Source: an uncultured Collinsella sp. (GTDB taxonomy: Bacteria; Actinomycetota; Coriobacteriia; Coriobacteriales; Coriobacteriaceae). From it: a stretch of DNA of 10,568 bases. Below are positions 1-6,523 of the stretch, piece after piece. The notes under the pieces are model-generated. The model was not told the DNA's origin and did no database searches. It saw only the letters and a program-made list of their open reading frames with translations. The stretch lies in NCBI GenBank assembly GCA_900547025.1, contig UREZ01000064.1, positions 1 through 10,568 on the forward strand, written 5' to 3'. How positions within the stretch are numbered: the stretch's first letter is position 1; each line of letters opens with the position of its first letter. The position numbers and the translations under genes were made by a program.

Positions 1-96
1 GAGCAACCGCAGCAGGTGGCGGCCGCAGCCGAGGGCTCCTACCGAGAAGAAAAGCCCAAACGCAAGGGCTTGTTCGCCGCGATCTTTGGGAAGTAG
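1..96 (+). CDS. C-terminal end of an unidentified protein (5' end outside window)
   Basis: Frame 1 is open from the first base to a TAG at 94-96 and gives 31 residues. The segment is rich in Gln, Ala and Glu and then turns strongly basic (K-P-K-R-K). It ends in a short amphipathic hydrophobic stretch, G-L-F-A-A-I-F-G-K. A basic patch followed by a hydrophobic helix at the extreme C-terminus would suit peripheral membrane contact, but that is inference. I do not recognise the family. The reading is supported by Coriobacteriia-like codon choice and by a plus-strand hairpin terminator about 165 bases downstream. The 5' part lies outside the window, so length and domains are unknown. Confidence 0.55.
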   Translation, partial: EQPQQVAAAAEGSYREEKPKRKGLFAAIFGK

Positions 97-261
97 GGGA
101 GCGCGAGCTGCTGTCCAGTCGATTAACGGGAAGTGGATGTAAATAAACGGTGGAGCGGCTGCACAAGAGCCACCCCGCTGGGTAAAATCAAGTTGTGCCG
201 CGGAACCCGCTCCTCAGCTAGTCACACTTCGGAAGCGCGGGCAACGCAGGTATTATCGTCT
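97..261 (+). other. Intergenic stretch with possible RNA structure
   Basis: No convincing gene lies here. The segment can fold: ggagcgg (152-158) is the exact complement of ccgctcc (207-213), gcac (161-164) can pair with gtgc (195-198) inside it, and accc/gggt can form a small hairpin around 172-183. It ends at the hairpin terminator at 262-288. It could be a structured 3' UTR or a small RNA released from the upstream gene. It matches no riboswitch or tRNA consensus that I know. Confidence 0.25.
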
Positions 262-290
262 AAAGGGCCGGCTGCAACCGGCCCTTTTCT
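262..290 (+). terminator. Rho-independent terminator after the upstream gene
   Basis: A perfect 10-bp stem pairs aaagggccgg (262-271) with ccggcccttt (278-287) around a six-base loop, ctgcaa. A short T-run follows on the plus strand. The stem also carries A residues on its left side, so it may serve the minus-strand nuclease gene that ends at 473 as well. Confidence 0.75.
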
Positions 291-311
291 GTGGCAGCCA
301 ATGGGCCCACA

Positions 312-421
312 TCAGACGAAGGTCGCGTTTTTACCTGTCGGGTCACGCTTGCCAGCCACGGCTAGGATGTCGTCGCCGGCGTCCATGACCGGTATTGTTC
401 CGTAGTGTGCGTCACAACCGT
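312..421 (-). pseudogene. Possible C-terminal gene remnant
   Basis: On the minus strand, from about 421 down to a TGA at 312-314, one frame reads like real protein. It contains the segments H-Y-G-T-I-P-V-M-D-A-G-D-D-I-L-A-V and A-G-K-R-D-P-T-G-K-N. An ATG at 384-386 would leave only 24 residues, and there is no clear ribosome site. Further upstream the frame becomes arginine-rich and runs into the nuclease gene in another frame, which does not look coding. It may be the tail of a gene whose front was replaced when the nuclease gene arrived. The family is not recognised. The evidence is protein-like composition only. Confidence 0.2.
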
Positions 422-472
422 GAGTATGCCTGCGACGGCTGCGGCGGTGTCGGCCGTACTGTGCTGTTGCCC

Positions 473-1516
473 TTACGCCTCGACGTTCGTCGCTTCGTTG
501 ATGGCGCGGTACTCGGCGCTCAGCTCGCGTGCCAGCTCCTCCTTGCTTGGAAGATACGGCAGATATTTGGCGGCAAACACTTGGTCGTTGTCTTTGGGCA
601 GCGTGTATTCGACAATCGAATTGCTTTTGTCTGCGCAGAGAACAATGCCTATGGGCGGGTTGTCGCCTTCATTCATGAGCTCGCGCGTGTAGTAGTTCAC
701 GTACATTTGCATCTGGCCCAAGTCCTGATGCGTGAGATCATCAGTCTTAAGGTCGATGAGAACGAAACAGCGCATCAGATAGTTGTAAAACACGAGGTCA
801 ATATAGAAGTGGCGCCCATCGAAGGTGATACGCTTTTGGCGCGCCTCAAAAGCGAAGCCGCGGCCAAGCTCTAGCAGAAACTTCTGGAGATGTGTGATGA
901 GTGCCTGCTCTAGATCGCTCTCGCGAAACGCAGTATCGTCCGAGAAGCCTAAAAACTCCAGTACATATGGATCGCGAATGATGTCCTCGGGTCGACGAGC
1001 CGGGGCACTCTTTTGGATTTCCTGAGCGACGGTCTCTTTGTCCTTGCTGGCGAGTAGACGCTCGCGGAACATGGTGTTGATTTGGCGCTCGAGCTGGCGC
1101 GTGCTCCAGCGAGAGTCGGCGCATTCGTTCATGTACCAAGTGCGGGCTTCGGGATCGGAAATGCGCATCAACCTGCGGTAATGTGTCCAGCTCAATTCGG
1201 GACGCAGTGAGTCCCGAATTGGGAATACGAGATATAGCTGGCGCATTTTGCGCAGTTCCCTCGCCTCAAAGCCTTTGCCAAAATCCTTGGTAAGTCTGAT
1301 TGCGAGGGCCTTGAGCGGCGCCTCTCCATACCTGGCGCGCTCTTCTCCGCCCTGCTCCTCAACAATGCTCTTGCCGATCTCCCAATACGCTTCGACCATC
1401 GCAAAGTTAACGGCGGTATAGGCCTTGTCGCGAGCGGCATTGAGAATCGAGGAAACCTGCTTGTAAAAACCTTCGGGCACAATTGCCATTTCTCCGCGGT
1501 TTACCAGTTCACCCAT
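473..1516 (-). CDS. DUF1016/YhcG-type PD-(D/E)XK nuclease domain protein
   Basis: The product is about 347 residues, close to the usual length of the YhcG family. Numbering here starts from an upstream ATG at 1549. Residues 28-180 match the DUF1016 N-terminal helical domain (AYWEIGKSIVEEQ, FSRGF-like GKGFEARELRKMRQLY, LSWTHYRRLM). Residues 190-335 match the PD-(D/E)XK fold: E214, D251 in FYIDLVFY, D266-x-K268 in LIDLKT, and Q279 in the QMQMYVNYY helix. These are the expected metal-binding and catalytic positions. Family members are predicted nucleases found in accessory regions, often near restriction-modification genes, but no such partner is visible here. Start choice: an AGGAAGG ribosome site lies inside the first codons of the longer ORF and is well spaced for GTG 1519 or ATG 1516. 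The upstream ATG at 1549 has no ribosome site. The cellular substrate is unknown. Confidence 0.85.
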   Translation of the reverse strand: MGELVNRGEMAIVPEGFYKQVSSILNAARDKAYTAVNFAMVEAYWEIGKSIVEEQGGEERARYGEAPLKALAIRLTKDFGKGFEARELRKMRQLYLVFPIRDSLRPELSWTHYRRLMRISDPEARTWYMNECADSRWSTRQLERQINTMFRERLLASKDKETVAQEIQKSAPARRPEDIIRDPYVLEFLGFSDDTAFRESDLEQALITHLQKFLLELGRGFAFEARQKRITFDGRHFYIDLVFYNYLMRCFVLIDLKTDDLTHQDLGQMQMYVNYYTRELMNEGDNPPIGIVLCADKSNSIVEYTLPKDNDQVFAAKYLPYLPSKEELARELSAEYRAINEATNVEA

Positions 1517-1609
1517 CACTGTCGCCAGCCTTCCTCTTGAGAAGTGCATCTATATTGCATTTAGTTTAAAGCCTCGCGCGGACACGAATCGCGATGCCTT
1601 CCGGGCGCC

Positions 1610-1638
1610 TTCGCGTGGCAGTTTGGGACGGCTAAAAT
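1610..1638 (+). promoter_or_regulatory. Candidate promoter for the PH-like gene
   Basis: A TAAAAT -10 box (1633-1638) has a weak -35, TTCGCG (1610-1615), exactly 17 bases upstream. It lies between the divergent nuclease and PH-like genes and would give a leader of about 40 bases to the start at 1684. Confidence 0.35.
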
Positions 1639-1683
1639 GTGACCATAGAGGCAGTTTTAGCGAACCCCACGGGAGTGACGCGC

Positions 1684-1953
1684 ATGGACAACAACACCTT
1701 GCTGTTTCAGGACAAAGGTTCGGGCAGGTTTAAAGACGTCAAGATCTACCCTAACCGTATCGAGGTGCTCAAGAAAGGCACGTTCGGTGGCAAGCATACC
1801 GAGATCGTTTACCTTAAGGACATCACGGGTGTCAACAGAATCAAAGGCCGCGACGTCTTCCTGCGCAACAGGCTGTTGACCGCTTGCGTTTTTAGTCTGA
1901 GTAGCCGTGCGAAGGCCCAGGAATTCGTGAACGCGTTGAACATGGTGATGTAG
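1684..1953 (+). CDS. Small PH-like domain protein
   Basis: The protein has 89 residues and no signal peptide or membrane segment. It alternates beta-strand-like runs (KDVKIYPNRIEVLKKG, TEIVYLKDITGVNRI, ACVFSLSS) and ends in a single amphipathic helix (AKAQEFVNALNMV). That pattern of strands, an 'I-x-x-V' turn and a final helix resembles the bacterial PH-like domains, which makes this a fold-level guess and not a functional assignment. The start is ATG 1684, because a GGAG lies at good spacing just before it. An in-frame GTG at 1639 has no ribosome site and overlaps the predicted -10 region. The gene stands alone between two minus-strand genes. Confidence 0.7.
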   Translation: MDNNTLLFQDKGSGRFKDVKIYPNRIEVLKKGTFGGKHTEIVYLKDITGVNRIKGRDVFLRNRLLTACVFSLSSRAKAQEFVNALNMVM

Positions 1954-1985
1954 CCGACGTCGGCGTTCGGGCCAAGGTTAAAAAC

Positions 1986-2012
1986 GGGGTGCAGAACGAT
2001 ATTCTGCACCCC
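1986..2012 (-). terminator. Strong terminator between convergent genes, best for the phospholipase gene
   Basis: A perfect 11-bp stem pairs ggggtgcagaa (1986-1996) with ttctgcacccc (2002-2012) around a five-base loop. On the minus strand it is followed by GTTTTTAA, a proper U-tract, 34 bases past the stop of the phospholipase gene. On the plus strand it follows the PH-like gene but the downstream T-run is poor. It probably serves both genes, with minus-strand use stronger. Confidence 0.85.
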
Positions 2013-2045
2013 TAATCGAGTTCATGCGCCCAAAGTTCAGCTGTC

Positions 2046-4529
2046 TTATTCGACAACGTCCTCAGCGTTTTCACGGTCGGTGGCAAGCATTGCCGCGCCG
2101 GCGACCGTTGTCGCCACGGCGGCGGCAGCGAGCCCGGCGGCAATGCCGGAGCCGTCGCCCGTGTTGGCGAGCTTTTCGCCCGAGCTCTTGCTCTTGTTGC
2201 CCTTACCGTTCTTGTTGGTGTTGCCTTCGTTGGAGCCCGTGCCACCGTCGGTGCCGGCACCGGCCGCGCTGCCCGAGGCCGCTACGGTAAAGCTTGCGGC
2301 TCCGTCGCTGGCGAGCGTGTAGTTCTGCGCCGCGTCGCCCAAGAGACCGTTCACACGCACCCAGTACGTTCCTGTGGCAAATGTTTCGCCCTCGGCCATT
2401 GCTGTGCCCGGAGCGCCGTTCGCGTCGTGCACAAACTCGAGCTGGGCCGTGCAGGCATCGTTTTCGAGCTTGCCCTCAAGCGATGCCGCAATCTTAGCAC
2501 GCACATCCTCGCCGGCCTTAAGGCCTTCGAGCCCCTCAAAATGAGGCGTTAGCGCGCGCGGATCGATATCGATGGGCACGGAACCTTGCAGTCCCGTAAC
2601 GGTCTCGTTGCCTAGGGCGTCGACATCCACGTATTCGATGGCAAATGCGCGGCCCGAGGCTGCCACGTTAAGAACGATATTGCTGTCGACGAGGCGGAAA
2701 TGGCCCTCGCCAACGGTCTTGCCATCCTGGAGTGAGGCATCGCTCAGCGAGTCGCCATACGTCATGCGCATGCGGGTCGGGAGGCAGCACGAAACTGTCG
2801 GCTTGTGATCCGCGTTGTAATTGCGCTGGTAGATGCTCCGGGCTAGTGCCGCGTCAACAAAATCGGACGCGATGATGCCAATGTGCTTGAGGTAATCTGA
2901 CTTTGTATCCTCGATGCCGCTGGGATTGATGTACGGGCTCTTATACAGATGCTCGTTGACTACTCGTGCCGAGGTAAAAGGATTGCCTCCGTGCGACAAG
3001 CCCGTGCAGCTGGTGTAGTTGATAGACCAGCAACGCTCCTGGACTTGCATCATGGCCCCGTCAGCGTCCTTGACGTCAACCGTGTTGCGCGCGCGTCCGG
3101 TCGTTTCCTTCAGCGCATTATCGACCCAGATAAGCTTGTCGGTTCCCGAGAGTTTGTACTTGTCCTGGGCGTATACCTTGGTGCAATAGGGTTCTTTGGT
3201 GCCGGCATCGTCGGTCTCCTCAAAGCCCCGCGCGTCTTGGACAAGACACATGGTAGTGCTGTCGGAGTGGGCCTTGGCCTTCTCGTCCCATTGGGTAAGG
3301 TCGAGGCCCCACGTGTGGCCGCTTACACTGTTGCCGGCGAGCCTAAATCGACGTAGCAGGACGATCTTTCCGCGCACCTTGCCTAGCGTGGGGACGCGGC
3401 TCGATGTGTAGAACAGCTCGGGGTTCTCGTCCAAAACCTTGGCGAAAGCCGTCGTAATACCCTCATCGGTGGCCTCGTCATTGCCGCGCGACACGAGCAT
3501 GATGAGCGTCTCTGTCGGGTTTTCCTTCAAAAACGTTTTGAAGTAGCCTATGACATGGGAAAGATGCAAAAAGTTCCCGTCTTTTTTAAACAGATAGAAA
3601 CCTCCGTGGTCGATGCCGGGGTCATCGCCCTTTCCGAGCCGGATGTCAAAATAGCGAATACCTTCGAGCAGCTGCGTGGGGATGTAATCCTGCTGGCATT
3701 TTACTTGCGAGGTTTGAGGCTCGGTGTCGTTGTCCACGCTGCAGGTGCCCGAATCGTGCGTGCCCGGGATGCTCAGCTCGTCGAGGTACTTGGTGTCGTC
3801 GACGTGGCTCATCCAACATGGCCCATCGACGTAGCTGCTGTATGTGATCCAGTCGAGGCTGCTAACCGTGGCATTGGTCTTGCCCATGTCGTAACCGATA
3901 AGTTCGAGCTCCCACGGAATGCTCTCACTCTTATGGCAGATCTTGTTGTTGTCCTGGTCTTTGCCGTTCGATTCTATTGCCAGGTACTTAATGTCTTTTT
4001 TCTCGGTTTCTTTCTCGACCGTGCGGTCTCGGATGATATAGGCTCCGTTTGATTGACGCTCGAACGCAAAAGCGCGGCTGGGCTTGTTGTCATACTCTCC
4101 ACTCCATACGTGGATGACCTTTCCATCTTTATCCGAGTCGCCGTCGACCGACCAAATGCTGTAGCCCGTCTTCTTGTGCTCTTCGAAATTGAGCAAGGTA
4201 CGGATGGCATACCAGTTTGTATCGTCATTCTTGGTCGTTACGTTCTCAAGGATGAGCTTGCTGGACGTGCCGTCGTTAAACAGGTGGCAGACGTTGCCGC
4301 GAACGTTGCCGTCTTGGTTGACGCTCGCGGTGCGAAAATAGCCCGCGGGGCGAAGGCGAATGACGAACTTGTTGAGGCTGTCCGCTGGCCCGGTCGTGCC
4401 GTCCGCAAAGGCTGCCCGCGGGCTAATGCCCAATGCCGCGGTTTCGGGCAGGCTTGCCAGCGGTGACAGCGCTGCGAGTCCTAGGCCCAGCGTAAACGCT
4501 CGGCGACTGATGGCATGGTATTCGGTCAT
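2046..4529 (-). CDS. Secreted, wall-anchored phosphatidylinositol-specific phospholipase C with ricin-like domain
   Basis: The protein has 827 residues. Residues 1-42 form a signal peptide with a twin-arginine pattern (SRRAFTLGLGLAAL) and an AFA-type cleavage site. Residues 50-212 resemble a ricin-type beta-trefoil (IWSVDGDSDKDGKVIHVW, FERQSNGAYIIRD, KYLAIES). Residues 245-560 match the PI-PLC X domain, with the Bacillus PI-PLC active-site pattern in place: H258-D259 in SIPGTHDSG, D295 and R297 in YFDIRLG, and H308 in DHGG. Family members cleave phosphatidylinositol, and some release GPI-anchored proteins. Residues 600-750 are an unassigned beta-rich region, and 751-786 form a Gly/Ser/Asn/Lys-rich wall-spanning linker. 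The end is a sorting signal, LANTG (787-791), then an Ala-rich hydrophobic helix (794-816). It lacks the usual positive tail and ends acidic (DRENAEDVVE). A strong ggaggag lies just before the ATG. It is a single-gene unit. Target lipids, in the host or self, are inferred. Confidence 0.88.
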   Translation of the reverse strand: MTEYHAISRRAFTLGLGLAALSPLASLPETAALGISPRAAFADGTTGPADSLNKFVIRLRPAGYFRTASVNQDGNVRGNVCHLFNDGTSSKLILENVTTKNDDTNWYAIRTLLNFEEHKKTGYSIWSVDGDSDKDGKVIHVWSGEYDNKPSRAFAFERQSNGAYIIRDRTVEKETEKKDIKYLAIESNGKDQDNNKICHKSESIPWELELIGYDMGKTNATVSSLDWITYSSYVDGPCWMSHVDDTKYLDELSIPGTHDSGTCSVDNDTEPQTSQVKCQQDYIPTQLLEGIRYFDIRLGKGDDPGIDHGGFYLFKKDGNFLHLSHVIGYFKTFLKENPTETLIMLVSRGNDEATDEGITTAFAKVLDENPELFYTSSRVPTLGKVRGKIVLLRRFRLAGNSVSGHTWGLDLTQWDEKAKAHSDSTTMCLVQDARGFEETDDAGTKEPYCTKVYAQDKYKLSGTDKLIWVDNALKETTGRARNTVDVKDADGAMMQVQERCWSINYTSCTGLSHGGNPFTSARVVNEHLYKSPYINPSGIEDTKSDYLKHIGIIASDFVDAALARSIYQRNYNADHKPTVSCCLPTRMRMTYGDSLSDASLQDGKTVGEGHFRLVDSNIVLNVAASGRAFAIEYVDVDALGNETVTGLQGSVPIDIDPRALTPHFEGLEGLKAGEDVRAKIAASLEGKLENDACTAQLEFVHDANGAPGTAMAEGETFATGTYWVRVNGLLGDAAQNYTLASDGAASFTVAASGSAAGAGTDGGTGSNEGNTNKNGKGNKSKSSGEKLANTGDGSGIAAGLAAAAVATTVAGAAMLATDRENAEDVVE

Positions 4530-4572
4530 AACTCCTCCATTCGCAGGGTGCGGTTATGCGATAGTTTTGGTC

Positions 4573-4578
4573 ACTATA
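4573..4578 (-). promoter_or_regulatory. Candidate -10 box for the phospholipase gene
   Basis: On the minus strand TATAGT lies 43 bases upstream of the start codon, which would give a leader of roughly 37 bases. No good -35 element is visible at 16-18 bases, so this is a weak call. The surrounding 4530-4736 holds no other gene. Confidence 0.25.
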
Positions 4579-4736
4579 CTGCTCAGATGTTTAAAGATGC
4601 TGGTTTAATTGTCTGCGCGGCACAATAAATCGGCGGGCGGACGTGTTGGGGTGTTTGTCGTTTTCGTACTGTTGCTACATTTGGAGCGGTTCCGGCGTCC
4701 GGCATCCTCGCGTTCGTTGGCTACCGGCATAAGAAA

Positions 4737-4762
4737 GGGAGGGTCGGTTTACCGGCCCTCCC
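4737..4762 (-). terminator. Terminator of the lipoprotein gene
   Basis: An 11-bp stem with one G-T pair joins gggagggtcgg (4737-4747) to ccggccctccc (4752-4762) across a four-base loop. On the minus strand it is followed by TTTCTT. It lies about 73 bases past the lipoprotein stop codon. Nothing else is visible in the 305 bases between the phospholipase and lipoprotein genes. Confidence 0.8.
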
Positions 4763-4834
4763 TGGGTACGAAGCGCTGGGGTACCGCCGCTTGTTAGCAC
4801 TGCGCCCGTGTTTCCCGCTGCGCTCGCCAGTCGT

Positions 4835-5428
4835 TTAGCGCTTGATCTCGATATCCTCGAGCTTGACGTCCATGGCCTCGGTCTTTGCCTTGGCGATGTC
4901 GTCGGCAAACTCCAGTGACTTCATCATGGTCTCGACGGCGTCCTTGTGCTCCTCGACGTTGTCGATGCGCACATACACGCTGCCACCGTCAACGTCGGTG
5001 AAGTACTCGGTCGTCACGCCGCCCGAGTGCGTAAAGTAGGCGTTGCGCCAGGTCTTGCCGTTGTACTTAATGGGATCGCTCTCGGTCCATCCGGAGTTGG
5101 CCTTCCACTTTGCCTCGTAGTCGAACAGTTCATCGGCGTTCTTGTCAGAGTCGAAGACGGGGATGAAGCGATCGCTGGCGTGCTCGCTCTCGGTGAACTT
5201 AAACTGGGCCCTGTCGGCGGTGTCGCCTGCGACGTCGGTGATCTCGACGCCCTCGGGGACCTCGACCTTAAACCAAATGAAGTCGGTCCTCATATCCACG
5301 GCTGGCTTTTCTGCTCCACCGCCACCGCCACTTCCGGTAGCGCCGCCGCTGCCACCGCAGCCCACCAGGGCAACTGCGGCAAAGAGACTGATGCAGAGGG
5401 TGAGAATCGCAAAGGCCTTCTTTTTCAT
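4835..5428 (-). CDS. Membrane-anchored lipoprotein of unknown function
   Basis: The protein has 197 residues. A classic lipoprotein signal peptide comes first: KKK, a hydrophobic run, then the lipobox L-V-G-C with the lipidated cysteine at residue 24. A Gly/Ser-rich spacer follows (25-38). The remaining 155 residues alternate beta strands and turns, with FIWFKVEVPEGVEI, WRNAYFTHSGGVTTEYFTDVDGGSVYVRI and a final helix KDAVETMMKSLEFA. This layout resembles small extracytoplasmic stress or surface lipoproteins in which a 'permille-scale' fit of a value over time is measured, but I cannot name the family. GAGGAGG lies eight bases before the ATG. It is a single-gene unit with its own terminator. 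The upstream region carries one copy of the 19-base repeat, about 73 bases before the start codon, which may be a regulator site. Confidence 0.85.
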   Translation of the reverse strand: MKKKAFAILTLCISLFAAVALVGCGGSGGATGSGGGGGAEKPAVDMRTDFIWFKVEVPEGVEITDVAGDTADRAQFKFTESEHASDRFIPVFDSDKNADELFDYEAKWKANSGWTESDPIKYNGKTWRNAYFTHSGGVTTEYFTDVDGGSVYVRIDNVEEHKDAVETMMKSLEFADDIAKAKTEAMDVKLEDIEIKR

Positions 5429-5500
5429 GGTCGTGTCCTCCTCGATCTGTAACCGCCCATGGATTACCTGTCTTTACTGTACGCGTGGACGGCTCGCTAG

Positions 5501-5519
5501 GGTGGGCCATGTGTCCCAT
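5501..5519. repeat. 19-base semi-palindromic repeat, copy 1
   Basis: This copy reads ggtgggccatgtgtcccat and is identical to the copy at 5709-5727. The core tgggccatgtgtccca is an imperfect palindrome with TGGG/CCCA ends, like an operator. This copy lies upstream of the minus-strand lipoprotein gene. Read on the minus strand it opens an ATG frame beginning M-G-H-M-A-H, as the other copy does. Confidence 0.7.
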
Positions 5520-5571
5520 TCTGAGGGCCGGATTTGCGCCGACAAGTGGCAATATGTGCGGTCGCAAAAGA

Positions 5572-5600
5572 GGGGAGGGCCGATGCTGTCGGCCCTCCCC
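5572..5600 (-). terminator. Strong hairpin terminator with no obvious gene in front of it
   Basis: A perfect 12-bp stem pairs ggggagggccga (5572-5583) with tcggccctcccc (5589-5600) around tgctg. On the minus strand it is followed by TCTTTTG, while the plus side has no T-run. It therefore stops minus-strand transcription entering from 5600 upward, where there is no clear gene. It also shields the lipoprotein promoter. The stem resembles the terminator at 4737-4762, so similar hairpins stand on both sides of the lipoprotein gene in the same orientation. Confidence 0.75.
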
Positions 5601-5679
5601 GGGGTGAGGTGCCCGTTGATTTAATGGGGCGCGCGTGCGTGGGCGTTGCCCCAACAGGTTCCTTGTTTATAGATATGCC

Positions 5680-5727
5680 TCAGTTTTTGACGTCCGGAAG
5701 TCTCGAAAGGTGGGCCATGTGTCCCAT
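5680..5727 (-). other. 15-codon ORF starting in repeat copy 2
   Basis: On the minus strand the repeat's ATG opens a 15-residue frame, MGHMAHLSRLPDVKN, ending at TGA 5680-5682. About 80 bases further on is the strong terminator at 5589-5572. No ribosome site precedes it. The other repeat copy also encodes M-G-H-M-A-H followed by x-S in the same frame. That could be a short peptide, or simply a consequence of the repeated DNA. Confidence 0.15.
5709..5727. repeat. 19-base semi-palindromic repeat, copy 2
   Basis: This is an exact copy of 5501-5519, in the same orientation and 208 bases away. It lies 56 bases upstream of the -35 of the folate operon. Together the two copies sit between the divergent lipoprotein gene and the folate operon, as binding sites for a shared regulator might. 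They could instead be members of a dispersed intergenic repeat. Confidence 0.7.
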
Positions 5728-5782
5728 GTTTGCGGTGCCGACGCCTATCGTTCGTCATAGAAATCCGCGATGGCCAGGTGCG

Positions 5783-5811
5783 CTGACGCTCATGTACTTA
5801 TGGGCTAGACT
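5783..5811 (+). promoter_or_regulatory. Promoter of the folate operon
   Basis: CTGACG (5783-5788) and TAGACT (5806-5811) are separated by exactly 17 bases. Each matches four of six consensus positions. Transcription would begin near 5818, giving a leader of about 70 bases before the start codon at 5889. Confidence 0.5.
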
Positions 5812-5836
5812 TAGCACCATTATGTGATTGATGCGG

Positions 5837-5862
5837 TCGGTCGGCGGTTGCCACCCGACCGA
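5837..5862 (+). promoter_or_regulatory. Leader hairpin before the folate operon
   Basis: A perfect 8-bp stem pairs tcggtcgg (5837-5844) with ccgaccga (5855-5862) around a ten-base loop. It lies in the predicted leader, 26 bases before the start codon. No T-run follows, so it is not a simple terminator. It could stabilise the mRNA or affect translation. Confidence 0.35.
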
Positions 5863-5888
5863 TGTATATGACTTGAAGGTGCGTGCGT

Positions 5889-6521
5889 ATGAGCCAAGAG
5901 ATGATGGATAAAACATGTCGAGAGTTTGCCGAGGCGCTTGCCGCACGCGAGCCGGTGCCCGGCGGCGGTAGCGCGAGCGCCTTTGTAGGTGCACTGGGCG
6001 CCTCGCTTTGCGGGATGGTTGCTCGCTATGGGGCGACAAATCCTGCGCTTGCCGATCGCGCAGACGATCTGACGCGCGCGTTTGCCCAGGCGGATGAGTT
6101 GGCGCAGGAACTTGTGGGTCTGGTCGCCGAGGACGTTCGTGCCTACGGGCAGGTGTCCACGGCGTACGGTATTCCGCGTGACGATCCGGCTCGAGCGACC
6201 GCGATTCAGGATGCGCTGCATGTGGCCGCTATGCCGCCGTATCGCATTATGGATGCCTGCGGGCGTGCGCTGGCGCTGCTCGAGGACATGGCCGACAAGG
6301 GTTCGCGTCAGCTGCTGTCCGATGTGGCGTGCGGCGCCGTGTTCTGCCGTGCCGCTATGCAGGGCGCGAGCTTGACGCTCTTTGCGAACACCACGTCTAT
6401 GAAAGATCGCGTTCGTGCTGAGGAGCTCGAGACGGCGTGTGATGAGTTGCTCGACACATGGTTGCCGCGCGCCGATGCGCTGGCGCGCCGCGCCTCCGAC
6501 GCTGCAAGGAAGAGAGGATAG
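5889..6521 (+). CDS. Cyclodeaminase/cyclohydrolase family protein (FTCD_C / FchA type)
   Basis: The protein has 210 residues, the normal length of the stand-alone family, and is cytoplasmic and mostly helical. The N-terminal signature P-V-P-G-G-G-S-A-S-A (residues 22-31) leads into a Gly/Ala-rich helix. D-V-x-A-Y lies near residue 84 and S-D-V-A-C-G-A near residue 144, matching the folate-binding regions of the family. Known members are formiminotetrahydrofolate cyclodeaminases and the methenyltetrahydrofolate cyclohydrolase FchA. Sequence alone does not separate the two reactions. The downstream FolD lacks its cyclohydrolase residues and no histidine-degradation gene is in view, so I favour 5,10-methenyl-THF to 10-formyl-THF cyclohydrolase. 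Start: ATG 5889 has GAAGG at good spacing, while GTG 5883 is too close to it. The folD start codon follows two bases after the stop, so translation is probably coupled. Confidence 0.85.
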   Translation: MSQEMMDKTCREFAEALAAREPVPGGGSASAFVGALGASLCGMVARYGATNPALADRADDLTRAFAQADELAQELVGLVAEDVRAYGQVSTAYGIPRDDPARATAIQDALHVAAMPPYRIMDACGRALALLEDMADKGSRQLLSDVACGAVFCRAAMQGASLTLFANTTSMKDRVRAEELETACDELLDTWLPRADALARRASDAARKRG

Positions 6522-6523
6522 CC

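Noticed and set aside
152..213. Possible tRNA, because of the seven-base ggagcgg/ccgctcc ends
   Set aside because: It is only 62 bases long, with no TTC loop, no anticodon arm and no CCA.
3555..4466. Plus-strand open frames of 137 and 165 codons inside the phospholipase gene
   Set aside because: They lie antisense to a protein with clear domains and lack ribosome sites and recognisable motifs.
5883..5891. GTG 5883 as start of the cyclohydrolase-family gene
   Set aside because: The ribosome site would be only about three bases away. ATG 5889 has correct spacing.
6458..6523. Upstream start for folD overlapping the previous gene
   Set aside because: No ribosome site, and the extra residues do not match FolD. 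ATG 6524 has a clear AGAGAGG and gives the normal length.
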